DNA from: UBA6100 sp049658145
GTDB taxonomy: Bacteria; Actinomycetota; Coriobacteriia; Anaerosomatales; Anaerosomataceae
NCBI GenBank assembly: GCA_049658145.1
Contig: JBASOJ010000079.1
Coordinates: 1-64,000, forward strand
Direction of reading: 5' to 3'
DNA: 64,000 bases
The translations under genes were made by a program, and so were the position numbers. The notes under the pieces were generated by a model that was not told the DNA's origin, searched no databases, and was given only the letters and a program-made list of their open reading frames with translations. Below, piece after piece: positions 17,465-25,760 of the stretch (its first letter is position 1; every line of letters starts with the position of its first letter).

Positions 17465-18379
17465 GTGGGGGCGAGCATCCTCGTCCCTGCGTCTTCGGCG
17501 AACCTCGGTCCCGGCTACGACTCGTTCGGTCTCGCGCTCGGGCTCTACAACGAGTTCGAGGGTGAGCTTGCCGCGACGTGGAGCATCGAGATCGGCGGAG
17601 AGGGCGCGGGCCGGCTCTCGACCGGCCCCGATAACGAGGTGCTGCGCTCGATGGCGCGTGTGTTCGCCGAGGTGGGGGAGCCAGGACTTGCTGCCGAAGT
17701 GAGGTGCCACAACGGCATCCCTGTCGGCCGGGGCCTGGGGTCGTCCGCGGCGGCGATCGTGGGCGGGCTCGTACTCGGCGAAGCACTCACCGGTGCGCAT
17801 CTCGGCAAGCGGCGACTGCTCGAGCTTGCCGCCGAGATCGAGGGGCACGCGGACAACGTGGGCGCCGCAGTCTACGGGGGATTCACGGTGGCGTTCGACT
17901 CCGGGCACGGTCTGGAGGTGGCGCGCATCGATCCGGCGGGTGGCCTCTCGGCTCTCGTGGTCCTCGGCGAGCGGGAGTTGTCCACGACGGATTCGCGGGC
18001 GGCGCTTCCGGCGACCGTGCCGCACGCAGACGCGGCCCTCAATGCGGGACATGCTGCCCTCGTCGCGCTCGGGATAGCCACGGGTTCACGGGAGTACCTC
18101 GAGTCCGGTCTCCAGGACGCGATCCACGAGCGCTACCGCCGGGAGCTGGTTCCCGACCTCGAGGCGGTGCGCAGCCTGCTCGAAGCCATCGGAGCCGGAC
18201 GTGCGGTCCTCTCGGGCGCGGGACCGACGGTGCTCGCGCTCCTGCAGGACCTGAACGACGCTCGCGCGCTGGAGCGTGCCCGCGCTCTCGCCGAGGTGGC
18301 GCGGACGGCGCTGGAAGGACTCGGGCGGGGCCGTGTGCTCGCGCTGCCGATCGATCGCGGCGGGGCGCGCGAGGCCTGA
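17465..18379 (+). CDS. thrB: Homoserine kinase
   Basis: This GHMP-family kinase phosphorylates homoserine towards threonine. The 304-residue protein has the N-terminal block PASSANLGPGYDS, the ATP loop PVGRGLGSSAAAI (about 86-98) and the C-terminal GAVLSGAGPT-type loop, seen as AVLSGAGPTVLAL. The start is a GTG three bases after the hom stop, which implies co-expression. Confidence 0.95.
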   Translation: MGASILVPASSANLGPGYDSFGLALGLYNEFEGELAATWSIEIGGEGAGRLSTGPDNEVLRSMARVFAEVGEPGLAAEVRCHNGIPVGRGLGSSAAAIVGGLVLGEALTGAHLGKRRLLELAAEIEGHADNVGAAVYGGFTVAFDSGHGLEVARIDPAGGLSALVVLGERELSTTDSRAALPATVPHADAALNAGHAALVALGIATGSREYLESGLQDAIHERYRRELVPDLEAVRSLLEAIGAGRAVLSGAGPTVLALLQDLNDARALERARALAEVARTALEGLGRGRVLALPIDRGGAREA

Positions 18380-18492
18380 ACCGGCGGTGCGTGTGAGACG
18401 GTCCGTGCGGATGGGGAATGAACACACTACCCCCCAGACTCGTCGGCACCGTTCCCGCGACGGGTGGATCATCAGGCCGATCGGAGCATTCC

Positions 18493-19293
18493 ATGAGTGA
18501 CGAACGTCCCGTCATCATCGCCCAGATATCCGACCTGCACTGCGGGTCGCAGTACCACATCCCGAGCCTCGCCACCCGCGTGGTAGACGAGATCAACGAA
18601 CTCGCACCCGATGCGCTGGTGGTCACGGGCGACCTCACCGACATGGGCTTCCGTGAGGAGTACAAGGTCGCGCACAGGCTGATCTCCCGGATGCAGGTGG
18701 AGCGTGTCATGGTCCTGCCCGGAAACCACGACGCCCGCAACGTGGGAGATCTGCACTTCGAGGAGTTGTTCGGATCGCGCTCCACCGAGCTAGCGTTCAG
18801 CGGCATCCGCATCCTCGGCCTCGACTCTTCGGAGCCGGACCTCGACAACGGACGTGTCGGCCGACAGCGCTACCAGTGGATCGAGGAGCGCTTCTCCGAC
18901 CCTTCGGAGTTCAAGATCGTCGCACTGCATCACCATCTCCTGCCGGTTCCGGGAACGGGTCGCGAGCGGAACATCGTCTTCGACGCCGGTGACCTGCTCC
19001 GCGTCCTCAACGGCAGCGGCTGCGACGTCGTGATGTGCGGTCACAAGCATGTCCCGAACGTGTGGCGGCTGGAGGAGATGGTGATCGTCAATGCGGGCAC
19101 TGCCTGTTCGCACCGCCTGCGAGGCATGACGCGCGCGAGTTACAACATCATCGAGGTGCACCCCGATCGCGTCCGCGTGATCCTGAAGCACCCGTTCCAC
19201 GAACCGGAGGTCGTCGCCGACTTCGAGCGCGATCTGCGGCGTGAGTGCACGTGGCGCCCGCATGCCGACGGGCGACACGGGGAGTGCGACTGA
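18493..19293 (+). CDS. Calcineurin-type metallophosphoesterase, CpdA-like
   Basis: A 266-residue soluble enzyme with all metal motifs of the superfamily: DLH (14-16), GDLTD (46-50), GNHD (77-80), HHH (146-148) and GHKH (183-186). The closest types are class III cyclic-nucleotide phosphodiesterases and related diphosphatases. The ATG at 18493 has GGAG six bases upstream; an earlier ATG at 18418 would add 25 non-conserved residues. Its stop overlaps the start of the cyclic diphosphoglycerate synthetase by one base (TGATG), so a substrate related to that pathway is possible. The substrate is not determined by sequence. Confidence 0.85.
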   Translation: MSDERPVIIAQISDLHCGSQYHIPSLATRVVDEINELAPDALVVTGDLTDMGFREEYKVAHRLISRMQVERVMVLPGNHDARNVGDLHFEELFGSRSTELAFSGIRILGLDSSEPDLDNGRVGRQRYQWIEERFSDPSEFKIVALHHHLLPVPGTGRERNIVFDAGDLLRVLNGSGCDVVMCGHKHVPNVWRLEEMVIVNAGTACSHRLRGMTRASYNIIEVHPDRVRVILKHPFHEPEVVADFERDLRRECTWRPHADGRHGECD

Positions 19294-20636
19294 TGGCGCG
19301 TGCGATCGCGCTCATAGATGGGGAGCACTACCCGCCCGTGGTGCGCTTCGCGCTGGCGCAGCTCGCCGGGTCGCACGATGTGGTCGGCGCGGTCTTCATC
19401 GGCGGAACCGAGAAGGTCGATGCGGCGGTGACCGATGGGACGTACGGGCTACCGGTCATCGGCGGTCCGGACGCGTCGTCAGCACTCGCTGCAGCGATCA
19501 CGCGCTTCTCGCCCGAGGTCGTGATCGACCTCTCCGATGAGCCGGTGCTGTCCTCCGCCGACCGCATGGCGCTTGCGGGCGTCGCGCTCGGGTTCGGCGT
19601 GGGATATCGCGGTGCGGACTTCAGCTTCACACCGCCATCGGCGGGTCACGTCACCCGTACCGCGACTCTCGCCATCATCGGCACAGGCAAGCGTGTCGGG
19701 AAGACCTCCGTCTCGGCGCATATCGCCCGGTATCTCAAGGCGGCGGGACGCGACATCGTCGTGCTCGCGATGGGTCGTGGCGGCGCGGCGACTCCCGAGC
19801 TCATCCGTGGTGACGAGGTCGAGCTCACCACCGGTGAGCTGCTCGCGCTCGCGCGCAAGGGAGTCCACGCGTCCTCGGACAACTACGAGGATGCCGTCAT
19901 GAGCCGCGTGACCACGGTGGGATGCCGCCGATGCGGCGGCGGCATGGCAGGTGAGCCGTTCGTCAGCAACGTCGCCGAGGGTGCCGAGCTCGCCGACTCG
20001 CTCGGCAAGGAACTCATCGTGGTGGAGGGCTCCGGCGCCGCGATACCGCCCGTGGTCGCCGATGCGACGTTGCTGGTGGTGGGTGCCAGCCAGGGCCTTC
20101 CGTACGTGCGCGACTACTTCGGACCGTATCGCCTGCGCCTGGCCGATGCGGTGGTGCTCGCCGGAGCCGAGGAGCCGCTCGCGACCCCTGCCGACATCGC
20201 TGCGATCGTCGTCGCCGCCCGTCGCGTCCGCGAGGACATCCCCATCGCGCTCGTGACCTTCCGGCCACGGCCGCTTGCGGACATCGCGGGTGCGCGTGTC
20301 TTTTTCGCCACCACCGCGGTGCCGGCACTCCTGCCCACGCTGATCGCGCACCTCGAGACCGTCTATGGTTGCACGGTCGTGGGCGCGAGCCCGCACCTCT
20401 CCGACCGCACGCGGCTGTATGAAGACATGCGTGCCAGTGCCGGTGGCTACGACCTGCTCCTGACCGAGCTCAAGGCCGCCGCCATCGACGTGGTCGCTGC
20501 TGCCGGTGCCGAGGCCGGTGTGCCCACGGTGCTGTGCGACAACGAACCGCTCGCCGTCGACGGAGGCGACCTCCCCGCAGTGATCGAGCATGTCGTTCGC
20601 CTGAGCGCGCAACGACACGACGCCAGGAGCCAATGA
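19293..20636 (+). CDS. Cyclic 2,3-diphosphoglycerate synthetase
   Basis: This enzyme closes 2,3-diphosphoglycerate to cyclic 2,3-diphosphoglycerate with ATP, a step characterised in Methanothermus fervidus. The 447-residue length matches the archaeal enzymes. The family start is seen as ALIDGEHYPPVVRFAL (6-21), followed by GAVFIGGTEK (32-41). A P-loop GTGKRVGKT lies at 130-138, followed by a Rossmann-like ATPase core. A CxxC (211/214) may bind metal. The ATG at 19293 has GGGGAG upstream. It is translationally coupled to the phosphoesterase before it and to 2-phosphoglycerate kinase after it. Assignment is by recalled family pattern and by the diagnostic neighbour. Confidence 0.85.
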   Translation: MARAIALIDGEHYPPVVRFALAQLAGSHDVVGAVFIGGTEKVDAAVTDGTYGLPVIGGPDASSALAAAITRFSPEVVIDLSDEPVLSSADRMALAGVALGFGVGYRGADFSFTPPSAGHVTRTATLAIIGTGKRVGKTSVSAHIARYLKAAGRDIVVLAMGRGGAATPELIRGDEVELTTGELLALARKGVHASSDNYEDAVMSRVTTVGCRRCGGGMAGEPFVSNVAEGAELADSLGKELIVVEGSGAAIPPVVADATLLVVGASQGLPYVRDYFGPYRLRLADAVVLAGAEEPLATPADIAAIVVAARRVREDIPIALVTFRPRPLADIAGARVFFATTAVPALLPTLIAHLETVYGCTVVGASPHLSDRTRLYEDMRASAGGYDLLLTELKAAAIDVVAAAGAEAGVPTVLCDNEPLAVDGGDLPAVIEHVVRLSAQRHDARSQ

Positions 20637-21595
20637 TGCCCTCGAACCCGCCCGTGATCATCAAGGACCAGAAGCACGGCCTGCCGATGAGCAAGGGGTT
20701 GCTCGCTCAGACCTTCACGGCCACCGGACTCAGTCCGGCGCAGGCCTACGGCGCGGCCCAGCGGGTGCAGGACGAGCTGCGCGCGGAGAGCTGCCTCGAG
20801 GTCACCCTCGCCGACCTGCACGAGCGGGCGGAGCGTGTGCTCGCCGAGGTGGCCGGCGTCGATATCGCTACGCGCTACCGGCGCCTCAACGACATCGCGA
20901 AGCTGGAGCGCCCACTGGTCGTCCTCATCGGCGGCACCACCGGGGTGGGGAAGTCCACGATAGCCGCGGAGGTGGCACACCGCCTCGGCATCACGAGGTT
21001 CGTCTCCACGGATAGCATTCGTGAGGTCATGCGTGGTATCTTCTCTCGGGAACTCATGCCCGCGATCTACGAGAGCTCGTTCGATGCGTGGCGCGGTCTC
21101 AGGGTTCCCGTCCCCCGTGGTGCGAGTCCCGTGATCGTCGGGTTCCGCGAGCAGGCCGCCGTCGTGGCCACCGGCATCAAGTCGCTGATCGATCGCGCGG
21201 TGGTAGAGGGCGTCAGCATGGTGCTCGAGGGCATCCACGTCGCCCCGGGGTACATCGAGCCTTCCCAGTTCAAGAACGCGCATGTCGTGCAACTCCTGAT
21301 ATCGGTGGATGACGAAGAGGCGCACCGTAGCCACTTCTACATCCGCGAGATCCAGACCGATGGCATGCGGCCGTTCGAGCGGTACCGGGCCAACTTCGAC
21401 AACATCCGGCTGCTCGGCCGGTACGTCGAGGACCTTGCGATGGAGCGCGGGATACCGGTGGTGCACAGCCATCAGCTGGACCGCACCGTTGCGGAGGTGT
21501 TGGAGCTGATCGTGGACACGGTCATGCGCGAGGACGAAGAAGCAACAGCGGACGCCGGGGCGCCCGCCGAAGGAAAGGGAGCAGCAGTCGAATGA
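20636..21595 (+). CDS. 2-phosphoglycerate kinase with ATP-cone domain
   Basis: The enzyme phosphorylates 2-phosphoglycerate to 2,3-diphosphoglycerate, the substrate of the preceding gene's product. The 319-residue protein has an N-terminal ATP-cone (about 7-90, VIIKDQKHGLPMSKGLLAQ and onward), as in archaeal enzymes, then a P-loop kinase domain with GGTTGVGKST (99-108), STDSIREVMR and MVLEGIHVAPG. Of two adjacent ATGs (20633 and 20636) I chose the second because AGGAG lies six bases before it; both overlap the upstream stop. The C-terminal ~25 residues are acidic and Ala-rich. The ATP-cone suggests nucleotide sensing, which is inference. Confidence 0.85.
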   Translation: MPSNPPVIIKDQKHGLPMSKGLLAQTFTATGLSPAQAYGAAQRVQDELRAESCLEVTLADLHERAERVLAEVAGVDIATRYRRLNDIAKLERPLVVLIGGTTGVGKSTIAAEVAHRLGITRFVSTDSIREVMRGIFSRELMPAIYESSFDAWRGLRVPVPRGASPVIVGFREQAAVVATGIKSLIDRAVVEGVSMVLEGIHVAPGYIEPSQFKNAHVVQLLISVDDEEAHRSHFYIREIQTDGMRPFERYRANFDNIRLLGRYVEDLAMERGIPVVHSHQLDRTVAEVLELIVDTVMREDEEATADAGAPAEGKGAAVE

Positions 21596-22254
21596 AGTTC
21601 TTCCTGGACACCGCCAACCTGGCCGAGATCGAGGAGGCCGCCTCCTGGGGCGTGCTTGCCGGGGTCACCACCAACCCGACTCTCTACGCACGCGAAGGTG
21701 GTTCGCTGGCCGACTTCCACGGCCACATCAAGCGGATCTGTGAGATCTGTGAGGGCCCCGTCTCGGCCGAGACCGTGAGTCTCGACCGTGAGGGCATCGT
21801 GCGCGAAGGCGAGGAGCTTGCCGCGCTCGCGCACAACGTCGTGGTGAAGGTGCCCGTGATGCCCGAGGGCCTCGCCGCCACGCGGGCGCTCGCGGAGCGT
21901 GGCATAGACGTGAACATGACGCTGTGTTTCACCGTGCCGCAGGCGCTGCTGGCCGCACGGGCCGGCGCGCGGTACGTGAGCCCGTTCGTCGGCCGCTTCG
22001 ACGACATCTCGGAGGACGGTCTCGAGCACCTCGGGAACATGATCTCGGCGCTCAACAACTACGAGTTCGGCCACCCGGTCGAGGTCATCGCCGCATCGGT
22101 GCGGCACAACCAGCACGTGGTGGCCGCGGCGCTCATGGGCGCGGACATCGCCACGGTGCCGTTCGGCGTGCTGCAGAAGCTCGTCAAGCATCCCCTGACC
22201 GATCGTGGCCTCGAGTCGTTCCTGGCCGACTGGGAGAAGGTGAAGAACGCGTGA
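21592..22254 (+). CDS. tal: TalC-type transaldolase / fructose-6-phosphate aldolase
   Basis: This short class I aldolase of the TalC/FSA subfamily (220 residues) transfers dihydroxyacetone units in the non-oxidative pentose phosphate pathway. Motifs seen are MKFFLDTAN, GVTTNPTL (24-31), the Schiff-base lysine in VVVKVP (Lys86) and SPFVGRFDD. It starts with ATGA overlap on the 2-phosphoglycerate kinase gene. Sequence alone does not settle transaldolase versus aldolase activity. rpiB elsewhere in the window belongs to the same pathway. Confidence 0.93.
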   Translation: MKFFLDTANLAEIEEAASWGVLAGVTTNPTLYAREGGSLADFHGHIKRICEICEGPVSAETVSLDREGIVREGEELAALAHNVVVKVPVMPEGLAATRALAERGIDVNMTLCFTVPQALLAARAGARYVSPFVGRFDDISEDGLEHLGNMISALNNYEFGHPVEVIAASVRHNQHVVAAALMGADIATVPFGVLQKLVKHPLTDRGLESFLADWEKVKNA

Positions 22255-23603
22255 GTGCACGACCCCGTAAGCGCGGTCGCCGCGGAGGCGGCCAGCCGCA
22301 GGAAGTCGTCCAGCCGTCGGTGACCCGCGAGGAGTTGCAGGCCAAGACCGTCGCCGAGCTCCGCGCGATGGCCGCCGAGATCGACCTCGATGTGAAGCTG
22401 CTCAAGAAGAAGGACGAGATCGTCGGGGCGGTCTACGACGCCAAGGTGAAGTCGGAAGGTTTCGTCGATATCATCGGCATCCTCGACGTGCTGCCCGAAG
22501 GCTACGGGTTCATCCGCACGAGCGGGTATCTGCCCGGCGACAACGACGTGTACTGCTCCATGTCTCAGATCCGCCGCAGCGATCTGCGCCGCGGCGACAT
22601 GGTCAAGGGCCAGGTGCGTCCGCCTAAGGAGTCGGAGAAGTACCCCGCGCTCACGCGAGTGACCTCCGTCAACGGCCACGAGCCCGAGGAGGCACGCCGT
22701 CGCAAGGTGTTCCGCGACCTGGTCCCCGTCTACCCCGACGAGCGTCTGCGCCTGGAGCACGGCGAGAAGGAGATCACGGCGCGCGTGATCGACCTGGTCG
22801 CGCCCATCGGCAAGGGCCAGCGCGGTCTCATCGTCTCGCCGCCGAAGGCGGGCAAGACGACCGTGCTCAAGGACATCGCCGCCTCGATCAGCGCGAACAA
22901 CCCCGAGGTCTACCTGATGTGTCTGCTCGTGGACGAGCGTCCCGAGGAAGTCACCGACATGGAGCGCTCGATCAAAGGCGAGGTCGTCTCCTCGACCTTC
23001 GACATGCCGGCCGACAACCACATCGCGGTGGCCGAGCTCGTGATGGAGCGCGCGAAGCGCCTCGTCGAAGCCGGCTACGATGTCGTGATCCTGCTCGACT
23101 CGATCACGCGTCTCGCCCGCGCATACAACCTGGCGCAGCCTGCATCGGGTCGCATCCTGTCCGGCGGTGTCGACTCCACGGCGCTCTATCCGCCCAAGAA
23201 GTTCTTCGGCGCTGCCCGCAACATCGAGCACGGCGGTTCGCTCACCATCCTCGCGACCGCGCTCGTCGACACCGGTTCGAAGATGGACGAGGTGATCTTC
23301 GAGGAGTTCAAGGGCACCGGCAACATGGAGCTCCGCCTCGATCGTCGTCTGGCCGACAGGCGCATCTTCCCCGCCATCGACGTGATCACCTCCGGCACCC
23401 GCAAGGAGGAGCTCATCCTCGATCCCATCGAGGCGCCGTTCGTGTGGGGCCTCCGTCGCATCCTGCATGGCGTGGATTCCACCGAGCGGGCGATGGACAT
23501 GCTCATCAAGGGCCTCAAGCAGACCAAGTCCAACACCGAGTTCCTCACCAAAATGGCCAAGAGTGCGAGCGACAAGCGCCAGACCAACGGGATCGAACTC
23601 TAG
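22251..23603 (+). CDS. rho: Transcription termination factor Rho
   Basis: Rho is a hexameric RNA helicase that ends transcription. The 450-residue protein has an N-terminal SAP-like helix pair (about 24-66), the RNA-binding cold-shock-like fold with GILDVLPEGYGFIR and the ATPase core with PPKAGKT (197-203), VLLVDERPEEVTDM-type Walker B (seen as CLLVDERPEEV) and the Q/R loops. It starts with GTG in a GTGA overlap on tal. It lacks the long low-complexity insertion found in many actinobacterial Rho proteins; only a short basic RGR tract precedes the core. Confidence 0.97.
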   Translation: MSARPRKRGRRGGGQPQEVVQPSVTREELQAKTVAELRAMAAEIDLDVKLLKKKDEIVGAVYDAKVKSEGFVDIIGILDVLPEGYGFIRTSGYLPGDNDVYCSMSQIRRSDLRRGDMVKGQVRPPKESEKYPALTRVTSVNGHEPEEARRRKVFRDLVPVYPDERLRLEHGEKEITARVIDLVAPIGKGQRGLIVSPPKAGKTTVLKDIAASISANNPEVYLMCLLVDERPEEVTDMERSIKGEVVSSTFDMPADNHIAVAELVMERAKRLVEAGYDVVILLDSITRLARAYNLAQPASGRILSGGVDSTALYPPKKFFGAARNIEHGGSLTILATALVDTGSKMDEVIFEEFKGTGNMELRLDRRLADRRIFPAIDVITSGTRKEELILDPIEAPFVWGLRRILHGVDSTERAMDMLIKGLKQTKSNTEFLTKMAKSASDKRQTNGIEL

Positions 23604-23726
23604 GCATTCCGTACGCGACCCGAGCGGGTAGACCACGCTCGCTGTCCTCGGCGCACAACCCGCGCCTGCCGAGGCATCGCGCAGGTCCACCCTTGCGCGC
23701 CGGAGCCGTTCGGTGGCGCCTCGCTC
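23604..23726 (+). other. Intergenic region after rho
   Basis: No gene is seen. A weak hairpin with arms CCTCGGC (23646-23652) and GCCGAGG (23668-23674) lies about 45 bases after the rho stop. It lacks a T-tract, so it is at best a poor terminator. Confidence 0.35.
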
Positions 23727-23756
23727 TTGAATGGATGATACCCCCGGGGGTATACT
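23727..23756 (+). promoter_or_regulatory. DUF302 promoter with a CsoR/CstR-like operator
   Basis: The -35 box TTGAAT (23727-23732) and -10 box TATACT (23751-23756) are 18 bases apart. A perfect 16-bp palindrome with arms ATACCCCC and GGGGGTAT (23738-23753) fills the spacer and overlaps the -10 box. Operators of CsoR (copper) and CstR (persulfide) repressors have this TA-flanked C/G-tract form. Repression relieved by copper or reactive sulfur is therefore inferred; no csoR-like gene is in the window. Confidence 0.7.
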
Positions 23757-23792
23757 ACGTACTGCAGTCCCCCGGTGAAGGAGCGAACCACC

Positions 23793-24254
23793 ATGGACAT
23801 GGATGTCACCATCACGAGCGGCAAGGACTTCGACGCGACGGTCCAGGCCGTGCTCGAAGAGACGGCCGCTGCCGCGTTCCGCGTACTCGCCACTCACGAT
23901 GTATCGGCCACGCTCGCCGAAAAGGGGTTCGACCGCGAACGCGTGACCATCATCGAGGTGTGTAACGCGAAGCACGCGCACGCGGTACTTGCCGCCGACG
24001 TCCGCATCGGCCTCATGCTGCCGTGCCCCATCATGGTGTACGCCGAGGGTGACGCGGTGAAGGTCACCACCATGCGGCCGACTGCCATCGGTGGCTTCTT
24101 CCCGGAGGCCGATCTGCGCGATGTGCCCGATGAGGTCGAGCGGGCGATCGTGGGCATCATGGAACGAGGGTTGAATGACAAAGTAAGTGCAAGAACCGGG
24201 TTGCACTTGCCGTCTGCCACATTCGGTGCAAAAAATTCCTGCTCAGAGGCGTGA
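23793..24254 (+). CDS. DUF302 domain protein with IS-derived C terminus
   Basis: The 153-residue protein belongs to the DUF302 family, seen in the block IIEVCNAKHAHAVL (53-66) with Cys57, then LMLPCPIMVYAEG (74-86). Members often sit beside sulfur- or copper-stress genes, but the biochemical role is unknown. The ATG at 23793 has AAGGAG nine bases upstream. The conserved domain ends at about residue 128. The remaining ~25 residues are encoded by DNA resembling an IS30-type inverted repeat (24176-24195 and on), so the original C terminus was probably replaced by an insertion. Confidence 0.85.
   Translation: MDMDVTITSGKDFDATVQAVLEETAAAAFRVLATHDVSATLAEKGFDRERVTIIEVCNAKHAHAVLAADVRIGLMLPCPIMVYAEGDAVKVTTMRPTAIGGFFPEADLRDVPDEVERAIVGIMERGLNDKVSARTGLHLPSATFGAKNSCSEA
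24176..24195 (+). repeat. Outlying IS30-type end inside the DUF302 reading frame
   Basis: This 20-base stretch matches the left inverted repeat at 24366-24385 at 17 of 20 positions. The shared core is AGTAAGTGCAAG. An inverted TTGCACTTGC follows eight bases later. It is probably the remnant of an earlier insertion or a second end used by the same element. Confidence 0.6.
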
Positions 24255-24365
24255 TCCTGAGTGTCCGCGGGCAGCATGCGGGTCGGGAACCGGTCGGGAA
24301 CGCTGCCCTTCGGGCCTTGCAGCCCGCCCTCAGGACATGACCGAACAAGCCTTCGTCACCGCCTC
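24255..24365 (+). other. Short gap between DUF302 and the IS left end
   Basis: No gene is visible. The stretch contains a duplicated GGTCGGGAAC and GC-rich sequence. It may be the displaced original downstream region of the DUF302 gene or the inside of a decayed IS copy. Confidence 0.4.
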
Positions 24366-24452
24366 TGCCAGAGTAAGTGCAAGGATTCGAGGGGTAGTGC
24401 TGTCGGCGCATCCCCGGTCCGCCCCGTCTTTTCGGGGGCCTTGGGTTAGTCT

Positions 24453-25760
24453 TTAGCGGCGGGCGTTTTGCGCTGTGAGGACGCTGGGCCGGAGCACGAC
24501 ATCGTCGGGTGCGATGTGCTCCAGGCCCAGCCCCTCCAGCAGCTTCGCGGGCAACACGTGACGGGCCAGATCGAACGGACAGGCCCCTCCGAGCGCGGGA
24601 CGCGGCATCGAGTTCACGTGGCTTGCGATGATCGCGGCGTCACGCCTGCTCAGGTTCTCGATCGAGGTGCCCTTGGGGACGATGCGCCGAAGCAGGCGGT
24701 GGCAGTTCTCGATCGAACCCTTCTGGTCGGCCCGTCCCGCATCGCAGTAGTAGACGCACGTGCGACCGTCCTTCTCGATGCGCAGATGGTTCTGGAACTC
24801 GTGTCCGCGATCGGTGAGCACGAGGGGGAAGGTGGAGGAGACCCCACCTTCCAGCAGGGACTGAAGCGAGTCGAAGACCTCCTCCACGCATGCTTGCGTA
24901 TGCTCCTCGAGCACGAAGACGAGAAGGAACGACGTGCGCTTGTGAAACATCGTGAGCAGCGCCTTCGTGTCGGTGCGCGCGCCTTCGACGCAGTCGATCT
25001 CGATCGCTGAGAGCCTCTCGTCCTCCGGGAGCGCCATGAAGTCGGCGTAGGTGCGGCCTTCGGGGACGCAGAAGCGCTCAGCGGGCCGCTTGCCCTTGCG
25101 CGGTCGGTAGCGGCACTTGGCCACCAGATCGAGGTTCTTCAGTCCGCCGAACCCTGCGTCCACGTAGCGGTAGAACGTGCGCTCCGAGCAGGGGAACTCG
25201 TCTCTGTGCGTCGCCCACACCTGTCCGATCGACTGGCCCTTCTGGGTGATCAGCGGCCTGGCCGTCGAGATCATGGCCTCGAATGCCTCAGACGTCGTGT
25301 CGATACCGACGCGTGACTCGGACAAGCGCGAGTCGGCCAAGGTCTGGGCCAGTCTGGCGTCGTAGCGATAGCGATGCCGTCGGCAGCCGTTGACCGAGGC
25401 GCACCCGTTGCACACGAACGGGGCGTGGTCGTTTCGCGGGCACACGTCGGCAGTGAAGTGCGGGCAGATGTTGGTGCAGCGGACCGTGCGACAGTTCGCG
25501 CAGCGCCTCGTGGAGCACAGGCGGCACAGCGACTTGATCTCGCAGGTGCGAAAGCGCGTACACAACCGCACGACACTCGTGGGTGTCGAGCGGTACCCGT
25601 CGTCTCGGCGGTTGCGGACGATCTCGCGCGTGATGCTTGAGACGCTTCTGCCACGACTTCTGGCGATCGAACTCACGGACTCGTTCGAACCGAGCATCCG
25701 CTGGATCTCACAGCGGTCGTCGTAGGTCAGGTGGCGGTAGCCACCACGCATCTCCGGCAT
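24453..25760 (-). CDS. IS30-family transposase
   Basis: The 435-residue protein starts with a helix-turn-helix (about 8-50, YRHLTYDDRCEIQ and SSITREIVRN). A cysteine cluster follows at 67-126, with twelve Cys, probably several zinc-binding knuckles. The C-terminal half is a DDE integrase core with AIEIDCVEG, LVLTDRGHEF and an EN region GSIENCHRLL. The Cys-rich insertion and total length exceed the classic IS30 enzyme (383 residues). The ATG at 25760 has GAGGAG upstream. The frame is intact and could be active. Confidence 0.9.
   Translation of the reverse strand: MPEMRGGYRHLTYDDRCEIQRMLGSNESVSSIARSRGRSVSSITREIVRNRRDDGYRSTPTSVVRLCTRFRTCEIKSLCRLCSTRRCANCRTVRCTNICPHFTADVCPRNDHAPFVCNGCASVNGCRRHRYRYDARLAQTLADSRLSESRVGIDTTSEAFEAMISTARPLITQKGQSIGQVWATHRDEFPCSERTFYRYVDAGFGGLKNLDLVAKCRYRPRKGKRPAERFCVPEGRTYADFMALPEDERLSAIEIDCVEGARTDTKALLTMFHKRTSFLLVFVLEEHTQACVEEVFDSLQSLLEGGVSSTFPLVLTDRGHEFQNHLRIEKDGRTCVYYCDAGRADQKGSIENCHRLLRRIVPKGTSIENLSRRDAAIIASHVNSMPRPALGGACPFDLARHVLPAKLLEGLGLEHIAPDDVVLRPSVLTAQNARR

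Noticed and set aside
22059..24206. A 715-codon minus-strand frame opposite rho and DUF302
   Set aside because: Same shadow effect. The forward genes have clear motifs and ribosome sites.
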